This document shows positions 1 through 7,910 of a stretch of DNA of 64,000 nucleotides, one piece after another (within the stretch, counting starts at the first letter, position 1; the number at the start of each line of letters is the position of its first letter). The stretch comes from a virus. The position numbers and the translations under genes are program-made. The notes below the pieces were generated by a model. It ran no database searches. It had not been told where the DNA came from and worked only from the letters and a program-made list of their open reading frames with translations. The DNA is taken from IMG/VR virus record IMGVR_UViG_3300044712_001255, positions 124,001 to 188,000 of that record. The stretch is one strand, 5' to 3'.

Positions 1-1
1 C

Positions 2-400
2 GTGCCAACGTGGGATGACCTGAACCAATTTCCAGAGTGGCAGGGTATCGCTACTCTTGAACCATTCTTCTCAGGGGACTCGTACAGGGTATTGTTGGTC
101 GGCGAAGACGCATTCGGAATTCGTGTTGCAAATGGGCAAAGCTGGATCAAGAACTCCGTTGGAGCTGATGCATCATTTGATACGCCATGCAATGAAATTG
201 TTGCGCATGCTCGCAAAGTTGCCAATGAGTTTGCGCTCGATGTTGCAGGAGTGGATTACGTTGTAAACCCTCGACACCCAGAAGATTTTCACTTCCTTGA
301 GGTAAATCAGTTCCCTGGTATACCGCTCGACCTGCCAGGTATTGAGCGTGTTGAGCATTTCATAGATTCACGTATGCAGTGGGTAGAAAATGAAATTTGA
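2..400 (+). CDS. ATP-grasp family protein, C-terminal fragment (5' end outside window)
   Basis: The reading frame is open from the first base, so this is the 3' part of a longer gene. The last 60 residues read DVAGVDYVVNP, then FHFLEVNQFPGIP. This resembles the end of an ATP-grasp ligase domain (RimK or glutathione-synthetase type), where a conserved E and N coordinate Mg-ATP. Such enzymes join a carboxylate to an amine or thiol, and the substrate cannot be told from this piece. The stop overlaps the start of the next gene by 11 nt, so both are probably co-transcribed. Family call is moderately sure; the real start is unseen. Confidence 0.6.
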   Translation: MPTWDDLNQFPEWQGIATLEPFFSGDSYRVLLVGEDAFGIRVANGQSWIKNSVGADASFDTPCNEIVAHARKVANEFALDVAGVDYVVNPRHPEDFHFLEVNQFPGIPLDLPGIERVEHFIDSRMQWVENEI

Positions 401-656
401 TATCGTCCCAGGCGATATGATCGAATGGGTATACAATTCAAATAAACGGCGTGTTGACGTAAATGAACAACTTTATTCGACTGTAATGAAACAATGGGTG
501 TCTATCGGACGTCCAGCTTTGTTGATCCACATCGATGAACACACGTATTCGTGGCTTTCCCCGACGGGGTTGTTCCACGCGCGTGTGGATGATACGCAGC
601 CGGTCGGTTGGGGTGGCACCCTCCTCCACCCTGTTGTTCCACACTTGTGCGGATGA
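390..656 (+). CDS. PGDMIEW-family small protein, copy 1
   Basis: 88-residue protein beginning MKFDIVPGDMIEW, with the shared core PALLIHIDEHTYSWL and GLFHARVDDT. Close relatives lie at 6589, 16864, 17170 and 49158, with more distant ones at 39231, 42363 and 43606. The core looks like a small all-beta (SH3-like) domain, but no function is known to me. The 3' part carries a direct repeat flanking a hairpin (see the repeat entry), so the last 20 residues differ in every copy. The start overlaps the preceding gene. Real coding is supported by protein conservation between copies that differ at many silent positions. Confidence 0.75.
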   Translation: MKFDIVPGDMIEWVYNSNKRRVDVNEQLYSTVMKQWVSIGRPALLIHIDEHTYSWLSPTGLFHARVDDTQPVGWGGTLLHPVVPHLCG

Positions 657-659
657 TAC
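559..659 (+). repeat. 3' repeat-hairpin module of PGDMIEW copy 1
   Basis: A short hairpin (CCCC-gac-GGGG, 559-569) is followed by a 28-nt element at 568-595, with a diverged second copy at 632-659 (period 64). Between them is a second hairpin (GGGTGG 611-616, CCACCC 626-631). The same arrangement recurs at 6744-6828 and 17019-17121. It could be an RNA processing or termination signal inside the coding 3' end. Confidence 0.6.
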
Positions 660-813
660 ATACAACACCACAGTGATTAGTGAAGTTCACGCTCGTGTTA
701 TGACGTAAATAAGCTCACCAGTGGTGTAACAAATGCGCGCGCGAGGTAATTTATCTATGGGCAGCAATGCTGCGCCAAGTTTGACAAGTAATTCAAGTTG
801 AAAGGTAGAAAAG
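657..813 (+). other. Intergenic region upstream of the first VWA gene
   Basis: 157 nt with no supported ORF. It contains a short GCAGC-type hairpin near 762-774 and an A/G-rich Shine-Dalgarno stretch (AAAGGTAG, 801-808) just before the next start. A TTGACA at about 781 might be part of a promoter, but I see no convincing -10 at the right spacing. Confidence 0.35.
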
Positions 814-1926
814 ATGACAATTCAGGCTATTGATTTGGCAATTTCGTTCGATACGACTGGTTCAATGTATCCGTGTCTCACCCAGGTACGTCGTAACGTT
901 GCAAACCTCGTCAAGAAGATGATCGCGACTGTACAAGGTATTCGAATCGCAATCATTGCTCACGGTGACTACTGCGACGAGGGACACTCATACGTTACGA
1001 AGATTCTTGACTTCACCTCTGATGAAAAGAAGATCAGCGATTTCATTCAGGGCGTTGAACCCACTGGTGGTGGTGACGCTCCAGAGTGCTATGAGCTTGT
1101 GCTGCATCAGGCTCGTTCGTTGTCGTGGAAGTCAGGCAAGTCCAAGGTGCTTGTCATGATTGGCGACGACGTTCCTCATGCTCCCAACTACCCACTGAAC
1201 AAGGGACGAATCGACTGGCGCAATGAGCTCGGGCTTCTTACCGAGGCAGGCATCAGCGTTCACGGAGTCCACGCTCTTCCGGGATGTCGTCGACACTCAA
1301 AGTCATTCTATGATGAGATTGCACGAAAGACCGGCGGGTTTTATCTCACCCTCGATCAGTTCTCAACCGTCGAGGACCTGTTGATGGCGGTTGCCACAAA
1401 GCAGGATGGAGATGAGACGCTCAACAGCTATGTTGAGACTGTGAAGGCAGCAGGTCGCGCGACTCGTAACTTCATCAATATCGTGGGAACTCTCACTGGC
1501 AAGGCGATTGCTTGGGCAGGTCCAAAGGTCACCACGTCTGACGGCAAGGAACTCGTGCCTGTTCCTACTGGACGTTTCCAGGTGATGAAGGTGGATGAGA
1601 CTACGGTGATTGCAAACTTTGTGCAGGCACAGGGCGCAAGCTTCAAGCCGGGTCGTGGCTTCTATGAGCTGACGAAGTCCGAGAAGGTGCAGGGATACAA
1701 GGAGATCATCCTGCAGGACAAGGTCTCTGGTGATCTCTTCAATGGTTCGCAGGTACGTGATCTGTTGGGACTTCCGCATCATGAAGACGGACGCCTGTCC
1801 AGCAAGTCTTTGCTCGACAAGTACCGCATTTTTGTGCAGAGCACTTCCTACAATCGTAAGCTTGTAGGTGATACATACTTCTTGTACGAAACACCGGATT
1901 GGGAGCGGCTAGACGACGCCGCGTAA
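814..1926 (+). CDS. VWA-domain protein
   Basis: 370 residues. Near the N-terminus is DTTGSM, a variant of the MIDAS metal-binding motif DxSxS of von Willebrand factor A domains, followed by the alternating strand/helix pattern of that fold (VLVMIGDDVPHA around residue 115). VWA domains bind protein partners through a metal ion. In phages they occur near AAA ATPases or as tail and host-interaction proteins, and neither role is shown here. The C-terminal third (TGKAIAWAGPKV onward) is unrecognised. It has its own leader with a Shine-Dalgarno and is followed by a strong terminator, so it is probably a separate transcription unit. Confidence 0.75.
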   Translation: MTIQAIDLAISFDTTGSMYPCLTQVRRNVANLVKKMIATVQGIRIAIIAHGDYCDEGHSYVTKILDFTSDEKKISDFIQGVEPTGGGDAPECYELVLHQARSLSWKSGKSKVLVMIGDDVPHAPNYPLNKGRIDWRNELGLLTEAGISVHGVHALPGCRRHSKSFYDEIARKTGGFYLTLDQFSTVEDLLMAVATKQDGDETLNSYVETVKAAGRATRNFINIVGTLTGKAIAWAGPKVTTSDGKELVPVPTGRFQVMKVDETTVIANFVQAQGASFKPGRGFYELTKSEKVQGYKEIILQDKVSGDLFNGSQVRDLLGLPHHEDGRLSSKSLLDKYRIFVQSTSYNRKLVGDTYFLYETPDWERLDDAA

Positions 1927-1927
1927 T

Positions 1928-1982
1928 CCAAGACGCTTTCTTGGAATTGATCAGGCCTCCTCGCGGGGCCTGATCTGTTTGT
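1928..1982 (+). terminator. Rho-independent terminator after the VWA gene (two hairpins)
   Basis: CCAAGA/TCTTGG (1928-1933, 1939-1944) is followed by a perfect 9-bp stem GATCAGGCC (1949-1957) with GGCCTGATC (1967-1975), then a T-rich run. It lies directly behind the stop codon at 1926. Confidence 0.85.
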
Positions 1983-2001
1983 ACTGCACGTTGTTTTGGA
2001 G

Positions 2002-2007
2002 TATGGT
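2002..2007 (+). promoter_or_regulatory. -10-like hexamer TATGGT, 6 nt before the start codon
   Basis: It sits just downstream of the terminator at the head of a new unit. With a -10 this close, the predicted transcript would begin at or within 1-2 nt of the ATG at 2014. Confidence 0.5.
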
Positions 2008-2013
2008 CATAGC

Positions 2014-2940
2014 ATGCATACTCCAAGAATTTTCGTCCTCGTGCATCCAGCATACGCTGATATGATCTGTTACCCACAAACATTGAATGTGTGGGAGTCA
2101 TTTGAGCGTTGTGGCGCAATTGTCAAGTACGGCGATGATATTCATAGCATCGACCCACGGCCGGGAGACCAATTGGTGGGATATGGTCGCATGGATGATT
2201 GGCGTGTAGTTGCTGATAAGTTTCCACGTAATTGTAAGTGGAGTTACGTTGTAGACGAGTCAAGTTCATCAGTTGGAATCTACGAAAAAGCTCTTGGGTA
2301 TTTGCGTCTACTTGACATTGGCAATATGATTGTCACATATCAAAATCCAGTTCACCTTGAAAAACTGCGTTTCAACGGAATCAATTACATCATAATGCCG
2401 CAAACAATGCCGGCAATTCGTCCAAAGACTGAAAAGAAGCACGGAATTTTGCTCAGCGGTCAAGTTAGCACAAGCATTTATCCAACAAGAACAAGAGCAT
2501 GGTCTGCATTGGAACGTGGGCTAAAACGTCATGTGTATGCCCTTGAAACGCCAGGACAAGACATTTCAACGCGGCGACACAACGTTATTCGAAATGCGTA
2601 CTATGATCTGCTTGATTCGTGCAAGATGGGTATAGTGTGTAAGGCTGGAGTCAAGGATCGATTTGTTGCAAAGTACATTGAAATGGGAGCATGTCACATG
2701 CTTCCTGTTGGTGACTGTCCTTCATACATGCCAGATGAAATGAAGCGAGCTATGGTTGACATTGAAGGAATGTCTGACGTCCAAATCGTAGAAGAGGTTC
2801 GTCGTTTGCTTGAAGATGCACCAGACGAGCTCGAGGCACGTACTGCCACGTTTACGCACCAAGTGGAAAAACATTATCTAGCAACGCCCAATATGACACG
2901 AGTCATGAATGAATTAAGGGCACATGCAATGAAGGTGTAG
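2014..2940 (+). CDS. Glycosyltransferase-like protein (GT-B, CgeB/alpha-GT type)
   Basis: 308 residues. The C-terminal half contains DRFVAKYIEMGACHMLPVGD. This resembles the donor-sugar site of GT-B glycosyltransferases, where a Glu in an ExGAC..P context holds the nucleotide sugar; T4 DNA alpha-glucosyltransferase has a similar LELGAC..P. The acceptor could be phage DNA, a virion protein or host surface. The ATG at 2014 was chosen over an upstream in-frame TTG because a -10-like hexamer lies 6 nt before it. The gene is alone between a terminator and the next promoter. The family is inferred from one motif and the fold pattern. Confidence 0.5.
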   Translation: MHTPRIFVLVHPAYADMICYPQTLNVWESFERCGAIVKYGDDIHSIDPRPGDQLVGYGRMDDWRVVADKFPRNCKWSYVVDESSSSVGIYEKALGYLRLLDIGNMIVTYQNPVHLEKLRFNGINYIIMPQTMPAIRPKTEKKHGILLSGQVSTSIYPTRTRAWSALERGLKRHVYALETPGQDISTRRHNVIRNAYYDLLDSCKMGIVCKAGVKDRFVAKYIEMGACHMLPVGDCPSYMPDEMKRAMVDIEGMSDVQIVEEVRRLLEDAPDELEARTATFTHQVEKHYLATPNMTRVMNELRAHAMKV

Positions 2941-2957
2941 AAGTAAACTTGATGTGT

Positions 2958-2963
2958 TAGAAT
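2958..2963 (+). promoter_or_regulatory. -10-like hexamer TAGAAT (TGTTAGAAT) before the DNA polymerase gene
   Basis: An extended -10 (TG-N-TAGAAT) with a 7-nt gap to the ATG at 2971. It is one of a set of start-proximal -10 elements in this window. Confidence 0.55.
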
Positions 2964-2970
2964 TGGGTCC

Positions 2971-3152
2971 ATGAGTAGTATCAATGATGGGAAAATTGCC
3001 CCGGAGTGTAGGAGGCCGACTCGTTATGTCAGCCTTCACAATCACTCCGGGGCGTCTTAGCTGCGTTCGATGGATTCGGACCAGTTGAGATTCACCTTGA
3101 GTTCTGTGTTAAGAATGGCCTCGATTGTCACGCCATAACAGAACACGGCCAT
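2971..3152 (+). other. dnaE: N-terminal PHP-domain segment of the polymerase, encoded across a -1 frame change
   Basis: The ATG at 2971 opens a 29-codon frame ending RYVSLHNHSGAS at a TAG (3058-3060). This carries the HxH(S/T) metal-site motif that begins the PHP domain of DnaE/PolC polymerases. The continuation, LAAFDGFGPVEIHL and then AITEHGH, is in the -1 frame, which has no usual start codon between its last stop (3009) and 3153. Slipping back one base at TCT-TAG gives a plausible PHP sequence. A perfect 11-bp inverted repeat (2998-3008, 3043-3053) brackets this segment. It is either a programmed frameshift, a real mutation or a sequence error. Confidence 0.6.
2998..3053 (+). repeat. 56-nt inverted repeat/stem-loop at the start of dnaE
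   Basis: GCCCCGGAGTG (2998-3008) pairs perfectly with CACTCCGGGGC (3043-3053). An inner stem AGGCCGAC/GTCAGCCT pairs with one mismatch. The stem overlaps the codons of the PHP metal motif and ends 4 nt before the in-frame stop, so it could influence translation of the frame change. Confidence 0.75.
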
Positions 3153-6100
3153 ATGAATAGCTACCCAGCTGCGCAGCTTCTCTCAGAAGATTGGGCAAAA
3201 AAGGGTAAAACGTTCAAATTCATCCCAGGCGTTGAGGCGTATGTTCATCCTAATCTTGATGAATGGCGTAAGCTAAAGGTCGAATCTGAAGAAGAGAAGG
3301 CGGCTAAGAAGGCGGCTAAGAAACGTGGCGAAGAAGAAGACGGCGTATCTGATGTTGACACAAATAATGCGTTAGTCGTTGAAAATGAAGACGCTACGAA
3401 ACAACGTTATCAGAATCCAGTAAACCGTCGTCACCATCTCGTATTGTTACCCAAGAACGCTCGAGGGCTCAAGAAAATCTTTGAGCTTGTCTCCTTTGGA
3501 TACATCGACGGGTTCTATCGTTTTCCCAGGATTGACCTGAGAGAGATTAAGCGAATTCAAGGTGATCAAGGCGATATCATTGCGTCGACTGCGTGCATTG
3601 GTGGTCCACTGGCGTATGAAGTCTTTGGCAAGGTGGGAGACGTAGAGTGGGACGCCATGAACGCCGATCTGTTGCGAGATGAGTTTCGTGCCAAGCAGAT
3701 CATAAATGCAATCGGTAACACATATGATCAGTACGTAGACGCCCTAGGACTGGGGAATGTGTACCTCGAGTTGCAGTTCAACAGGCTTCCGCAACAGGAC
3801 CTAGTAAACCACGCGATCATCAGGTACGCCAAGGAAAATGGCCTGACAAATCAGCTCATTGTCACCTGTGATGCCCACTATCCTGGACCAGAGATGTGGT
3901 TGTACCGCGAGATGTACAAGAAGCTAGGCCACATGAACTACGAGGAAATGGACCCCTCCAAGCTTCCTAAGTCCAAGGATGACATCAAGGCTGAACTGTA
4001 TCCTAAGAACGCGGAACAGTTGTGGTCAGAGTACCAGGCGACCAAGGGTCGATGTGATCTGTATGCCGACATGGATGATTTGGTGTGTGATGCCATCGAG
4101 CGATCGTATGACGTGGCTCATAATGTCATCGGCGATGTACCCGCAGACAAGACTCCCAAGTTCCCCAAAGCAGTTATCCCTGAAGGCAAGACAGCATTTC
4201 AAGAGCTTGTAGAGCGAGCGAAGCGTGGGCTTATTACAAAGGGCCACGATAAGAAGCCAGAATACGTGTCTCGTCTCAAGGAAGAACTGCTTGTGATGAA
4301 AGAACTTGGCATTGCTGAGTATTTCGTTACTCTTGCAAGAGTTCTTGAACTAGCTCGCACGAAGGTGCTTGTCGGAACATGTCGTGGCTCAGGTGGTGGT
4401 TCGCTTGTTGTGTATTGCCTTGGCATTACCGATGTTGATCCTGTGAAGTACGGGTTGTACTTCTCTCGATTCTTGTCAGTGTATCGTAAGGGTATGCCTG
4501 ACGTTGACATTGATATCGATGATCGCGATACTGTTCTTGATCTTTTGCGAGAGGAGTTTGGTAATACCAACGTCGTTCCCATCTCCAACTATAACTTGTT
4601 GAAGCTCAAGAGCCTCACCAAGGATGTGTGTAAGTTCTTTGGCGTTTCGTTTGAAGATGCAAACGCAGCAACACGTACCGTTGAAGATGATGTGCGTAAG
4701 GCAACATTGAAGGAGGGCGATGACAAGAATTTGTTTGAGCTCAAGTTCGATGATGCCATGAAGCATAGTCCAAGTTATCGAGCATTCATAGAGAAGCTGG
4801 CCGAAGAACACCCAGCAGCGGTAGACGCAATCAAGGCATTGTACAAGGAACAGCGTTCACTTGGGCGTCATGCTGGCGGTGTGCTTGTGGTGGATGACCT
4901 TCGCACAAAGATGCCATTGATCACTTCTGGCGGTGAACCACAGTCACCGTGGGTGGAAGGCATGGCGGTGAAGCACCTTGAGAAGGTTGGCAATTTTGTC
5001 AAGTATGATTTGCTTGGTCTTCTTACGCTTCGATTGATTCGTCGAACTGTTGAGCTTATCCTAGAGCGTAAGACTGGCCGCACGCCATCGTTTGATGAAA
5101 TCAAGGCGTATTACAATGCCCATCTACATCCCGACGTTTTGGATTTTGATGATCCCAAGGTCTATGAGTATGTTTTCCACTCTGGACGGTGGGCAGGTGT
5201 GTTCCAGTTCACCCAACGGCCAACGCAGCGATTCTGCGCTCAGTGTAAGCCAAGCAACGTGACTGACTTGGCGGCCATTACGTCAATCTGGCGTCCTGGC
5301 CCACTCGCAGGTAAGATGCATGAGCTTTACGTCGATGCAAAGTTCAATAAGCCGTATGACTGGGGTCATCCACTGTTGAATGAGACCCTTGCTGACACAT
5401 ATGGTCTGCTGATCTTTCAGGAACAGATCATGTTGCTGGCCAACAAGGTTGCAGGATATGACCTTGCAAAGTGCGATGAAGTCCGTCGAGCAATCTTGAA
5501 GCGTTCTCTTGCAACTGGCGAATCTGCTAAGAAGGAAGCTCGGGAGCTCGAAGACAGCTTTGTGAAGGGTTGCGTTGGAAATGGCGTTCCTGAATCGATT
5601 GCTCGAAAGCTATACGCAAACATCCTTGCGTGGGGTGGTTACGGCTTCAATAAGGCACACGCAACAGGGTACGCAATGATTTCATATCAGTGCGCGTACT
5701 TGATGACATATTTCGAGGAAGAGTGGCTATGTTCTTACCTCGAAAGTATGAGCAGGAGTGAGGACAACAAGGCGAAAGCTTTTAGTGAGATACGGTCATT
5801 GGGTTATCAGATTGTCCCAATTGATATCAATCATGCTTCTTTCGGTTGGACAATCCTTGACGGCAAGCGTTTCATGCCATCGTTCTTGACTTGTAAAGAC
5901 GTTGGATCTGCTGCCGTTGAAGAGATTGTGCGTGAGCGACCGTATGAAAAAATTCAAGATGTGCTGTGGGATGAGCAGGGAGACTGGAAGCACAGCAAGT
6001 TCAACAGCAAGGCTCTTGCTGCGCTCATAAGAATCGGTGCATTCCAAAGTCTAGATTGCATTGGCGATGATGATGAACACTTGTTTGATTCATACGCACA

Positions 6101-6584
6101 CATGTATGAGGTCATCATCAATCACCTGAATGATATCAAAAAGCATCCAGTCAAAGAACCCCTAAAGGGCATGAATGAATTCTACAAGCTGTCTCGTGAG
6201 CTCAAGGGTCAGATTGAGCCGTGGGACCGTCGGCAACTTGCAGAGCACAGCATCAAACACTTTGGCTCAATCGATGTAATGAACCTCATTGATCCAACTG
6301 TACTGCAAGTGTTTCAACAAAAGGGTATTTCGTCAATTGACGAGTACGATGATGCTGGCATCTATTGGTTCTGCATCACAAAGACTACGCCGAAAAAGAC
6401 GAAGAACGGTAAACACTATTTGCTTCTCGAGGCCCAAGGTCCAGGTGGTAAAACACACAAGATTTACATGTGGGGATGGGACGGCCACCGACAATTCGAA
6501 AGTTACGCAGTGTGCTTTGCCGAGTTGAAGCAAAGTGACTTTGGTTTCGGTACACAGATGAGCAAGCTCCGCGAGCTTGAGTGA
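3153..6584 (+). CDS. dnaE: DNA polymerase III alpha subunit (bacterial DnaE type, family C)
   Basis: 1143 residues from the first usable start in this frame; the real protein probably begins at 2971 through a frame change. It is the replicative polymerase. Motifs in order: PHP continuation (ITEHGH just upstream, VTCDAHYP near residue 240), the CRGSGGGSLVVYCLG motif near 410, the catalytic aspartates in PDVDIDIDD near 450, GRHAGG near 570, VFQFTQ and IWRPGPLAGKM in the fingers, IFQEQIM, and YGFNKAHATGYA near 835. The C-terminal 250 residues probably hold the OB fold. It partners plausibly with the DEDDh exonuclease at 41445. Most phages use family A or B polymerases, so a DnaE-type enzyme is characteristic of certain large phages. 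Confidence 0.95.
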   Translation: MNSYPAAQLLSEDWAKKGKTFKFIPGVEAYVHPNLDEWRKLKVESEEEKAAKKAAKKRGEEEDGVSDVDTNNALVVENEDATKQRYQNPVNRRHHLVLLPKNARGLKKIFELVSFGYIDGFYRFPRIDLREIKRIQGDQGDIIASTACIGGPLAYEVFGKVGDVEWDAMNADLLRDEFRAKQIINAIGNTYDQYVDALGLGNVYLELQFNRLPQQDLVNHAIIRYAKENGLTNQLIVTCDAHYPGPEMWLYREMYKKLGHMNYEEMDPSKLPKSKDDIKAELYPKNAEQLWSEYQATKGRCDLYADMDDLVCDAIERSYDVAHNVIGDVPADKTPKFPKAVIPEGKTAFQELVERAKRGLITKGHDKKPEYVSRLKEELLVMKELGIAEYFVTLARVLELARTKVLVGTCRGSGGGSLVVYCLGITDVDPVKYGLYFSRFLSVYRKGMPDVDIDIDDRDTVLDLLREEFGNTNVVPISNYNLLKLKSLTKDVCKFFGVSFEDANAATRTVEDDVRKATLKEGDDKNLFELKFDDAMKHSPSYRAFIEKLAEEHPAAVDAIKALYKEQRSLGRHAGGVLVVDDLRTKMPLITSGGEPQSPWVEGMAVKHLEKVGNFVKYDLLGLLTLRLIRRTVELILERKTGRTPSFDEIKAYYNAHLHPDVLDFDDPKVYEYVFHSGRWAGVFQFTQRPTQRFCAQCKPSNVTDLAAITSIWRPGPLAGKMHELYVDAKFNKPYDWGHPLLNETLADTYGLLIFQEQIMLLANKVAGYDLAKCDEVRRAILKRSLATGESAKKEARELEDSFVKGCVGNGVPESIARKLYANILAWGGYGFNKAHATGYAMISYQCAYLMTYFEEEWLCSYLESMSRSEDNKAKAFSEIRSLGYQIVPIDINHASFGWTILDGKRFMPSFLTCKDVGSAAVEEIVRERPYEKIQDVLWDEQGDWKHSKFNSKALAALIRIGAFQSLDCIGDDDEHLFDSYAHMYEVIINHLNDIKKHPVKEPLKGMNEFYKLSRELKGQIEPWDRRQLAEHSIKHFGSIDVMNLIDPTVLQVFQQKGISSIDEYDDAGIYWFCITKTTPKKTKNGKHYLLLEAQGPGGKTHKIYMWGWDGHRQFESYAVCFAELKQSDFGFGTQMSKLRELE

Positions 6585-6588
6585 AAAA

Positions 6589-6849
6589 ATGTTTCCCGGT
6601 GACATGATTGAATGGGCATACACGGCGAATGACAAAGTAGTTCGTAAAGATGAAGAACTCTGGTCATCAACGATGATACAATGGGTGCCCATTGGGCACC
6701 CTGCACTTCTCGTTCACGTCGATGAACACACGTATTCGTGGTTAACCCCGAAGGGGTTGTTCCACGCGCGTGTGGATGATACTCCTCGATGGCTCGTGCC
6801 TCGAGCGGCGCGCCCTCGGTTGTTCCACGAACTCATAAATCTAGAATGA
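6589..6849 (+). CDS. PGDMIEW-family small protein, copy 2
   Basis: 86 residues beginning MFPGDMIEW, directly behind dnaE. The central part (HVDEHTYSWLTPKGLFHARVDDT) is nearly identical in DNA to copy 1 at 390, so the two duplicated or recombined recently. The last 20 residues are unrelated to copy 1. ATG 6589 was chosen over TTG 6577 because homologues start at the same position. Function unknown; probably a small beta-barrel. Confidence 0.75.
   Translation: MFPGDMIEWAYTANDKVVRKDEELWSSTMIQWVPIGHPALLVHVDEHTYSWLTPKGLFHARVDDTPRWLVPRAARPRLFHELINLE
6744..6828 (+). repeat. 3' repeat-hairpin module of PGDMIEW copy 2
   Basis: Hairpin AACCCC-gaa-GGGGTT (6744-6758), then the 28-nt element at 6755-6782 (identical to that at 568-595) and its partial copy at 6818-6828 (period 63), with a GC-rich hairpin-forming spacer between. 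Confidence 0.6.
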
Positions 6850-6856
6850 TTAGCAC

Positions 6857-7099
6857 ATGACAGAAGAAGAATTTTTGCGACGTTGGGAGATCTACGAGAC
6901 ATATGACCCACGATGTCCAGCGTGTGATCAAGTTCATCCTCGTAAGAAATGCAATGGCGTGTGGGTAGAAGACACATCAAAAATTCGTACCAATGATGGC
7001 ACGAAAGATTGCAAAGTGTGTGAAGTCAAGGGAAAAGGTATTGCAATTCCACTTGAGCTATTCCTTCGAGGTATGAAACGGCGGCAAGACGATGATTGA
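6857..7099 (+). CDS. Small zinc-finger-like protein
   Basis: 80 residues with two CxxC pairs (CPAC near residue 21 and CKVC near 52), the pattern of a single zinc ribbon. It starts MTEEEFLRRWEIY 7 nt after the preceding gene. It is the first of several adjacent short Cys-pair proteins. Function unknown; such proteins may bind nucleic acid or a host protein. Confidence 0.55.
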   Translation: MTEEEFLRRWEIYETYDPRCPACDQVHPRKKCNGVWVEDTSKIRTNDGTKDCKVCEVKGKGIAIPLELFLRGMKRRQDDD

Positions 7100-7175
7100 A
7101 GCTTCTCTCATTTTCTATGTTGTTTGTACACTTGGCGGCATAACGTTACAATTGTGTAAGTTCATGTTCTTTTAG
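7092..7175 (+). CDS. Predicted 27-residue membrane peptide
   Basis: ATG 7092 overlaps the previous gene and gives MIEASLIFYVVCTLGGITLQ plus a short CKFMFF tail, a single hydrophobic segment. The stop at 7173-7175 lies beside the Shine-Dalgarno of the next gene. Support is only its position filling the gap and its composition. Confidence 0.4.
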   Translation: MIEASLIFYVVCTLGGITLQLCKFMFF

Positions 7176-7183
7176 GAGTTACG

Positions 7184-7387
7184 ATGATTGCGTGGTTGAC
7201 TGAATTTGTGATTTGGTATCGACAAATTTTTTGTGATCATATTTGGAAATATGATGAAGCATTACTAAATGACCAGGTTCAGGAATTTTCATCTCATAGG
7301 GGATTTTACATGCGTCCAATTCGCGTAACGTATGTTAGACAGTCATGTAAAGTATGCGGATATCATAAGACATATCCAAAATACTGA
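7184..7387 (+). CDS. Small protein with C-terminal CxxC
   Basis: 67 residues, preceded by TAGGAG 8 nt before ATG. The N-terminus is aromatic and hydrophobic (MIAWLTEFVIWYRQIF), and a CKVCGYHK motif lies near the C-terminus. Unrecognised; position and ribosome site support coding. Confidence 0.5.
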   Translation: MIAWLTEFVIWYRQIFCDHIWKYDEALLNDQVQEFSSHRGFYMRPIRVTYVRQSCKVCGYHKTYPKY

Positions 7388-7405
7388 CGTAAATGAAAGG
7401 GTTGT

Positions 7406-7693
7406 ATGTCATATCAAATTGTTGGTAAGTGTTCGTTGTGTGGTGGCAGGGTGATTTTGCCCACGATATGGTGGGGCGTCGTGCCACCTCGTGCAACGTG
7501 TGAAAAGTGTGGTGCTGTGGAGGATCAAGATCACAATTTACCTGTCATTCCTATGAAGCGTTTGACTACGACGTACACGTCAAAAACAATTGTCATCAAA
7601 CCAATTGTTATTCCTTCTACGCCGTTCATTCCGACGTACGAAATGCCAGAAACTACGTGGACGATTGATGATTGGTGCGATACACAAAAGTGA
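7406..7693 (+). CDS. Zinc-ribbon-like protein
   Basis: 95 residues with CSLCGG near residue 9 and CEKCGA near residue 32, a classic four-Cys zinc ribbon, followed by a Thr/Pro-rich tail. Function unknown. It sits in the same run of small metal-binding proteins. Confidence 0.6.
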   Translation: MSYQIVGKCSLCGGRVILPTIWWGVVPPRATCEKCGAVEDQDHNLPVIPMKRLTTTYTSKTIVIKPIVIPSTPFIPTYEMPETTWTIDDWCDTQK

Positions 7694-7700
7694 GTGAAAC

Positions 7701-7910
7701 ATGACATACGATTATGTTTGTGATGCATGTCAACATGCATGGGAGCTCGAGCAGCGTATTTCTGACGCCCCGATAATTCAATGTCCGGCATGTGGCTCTT
7801 CAAGGGCCCATAGGGTCATCTCAGGTGGTGTAGGTTTTATTTTGAAGGGCGTTGGATGGGGAAAAGATCTATACGCAAGCAAAAAGTCTAGTGTGAAGAA
7901 GGAGGAATGA
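7701..7910 (+). CDS. FmdB-type zinc ribbon protein
   Basis: 69 residues: YDYVCDACQHAWE, then IQCPACGSS, then a hydrophobic Gly-rich end. This matches the FmdB (CxxC_CxxC_SSSS) putative regulatory zinc-ribbon family. Members are widespread in bacteria and phages and their role is not established. The stop overlaps the next start. Confidence 0.75.
   Translation: MTYDYVCDACQHAWELEQRISDAPIIQCPACGSSRAHRVISGGVGFILKGVGWGKDLYASKKSSVKKEE

Noticed and set aside
2998-3053. Stem-loop at the start of dnaE as a terminator or intron end
   Set aside because: There is no T-run after it, and the stem encodes the conserved PHP motif, so it is coding sequence rather than an inserted element.
3054-3062. +1 programmed frameshift at TCT-TAG in dnaE
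   Set aside because: A +1 shift gives SCVRWI, which does not continue the PHP domain. Only a -1 shift restores the expected sequence.
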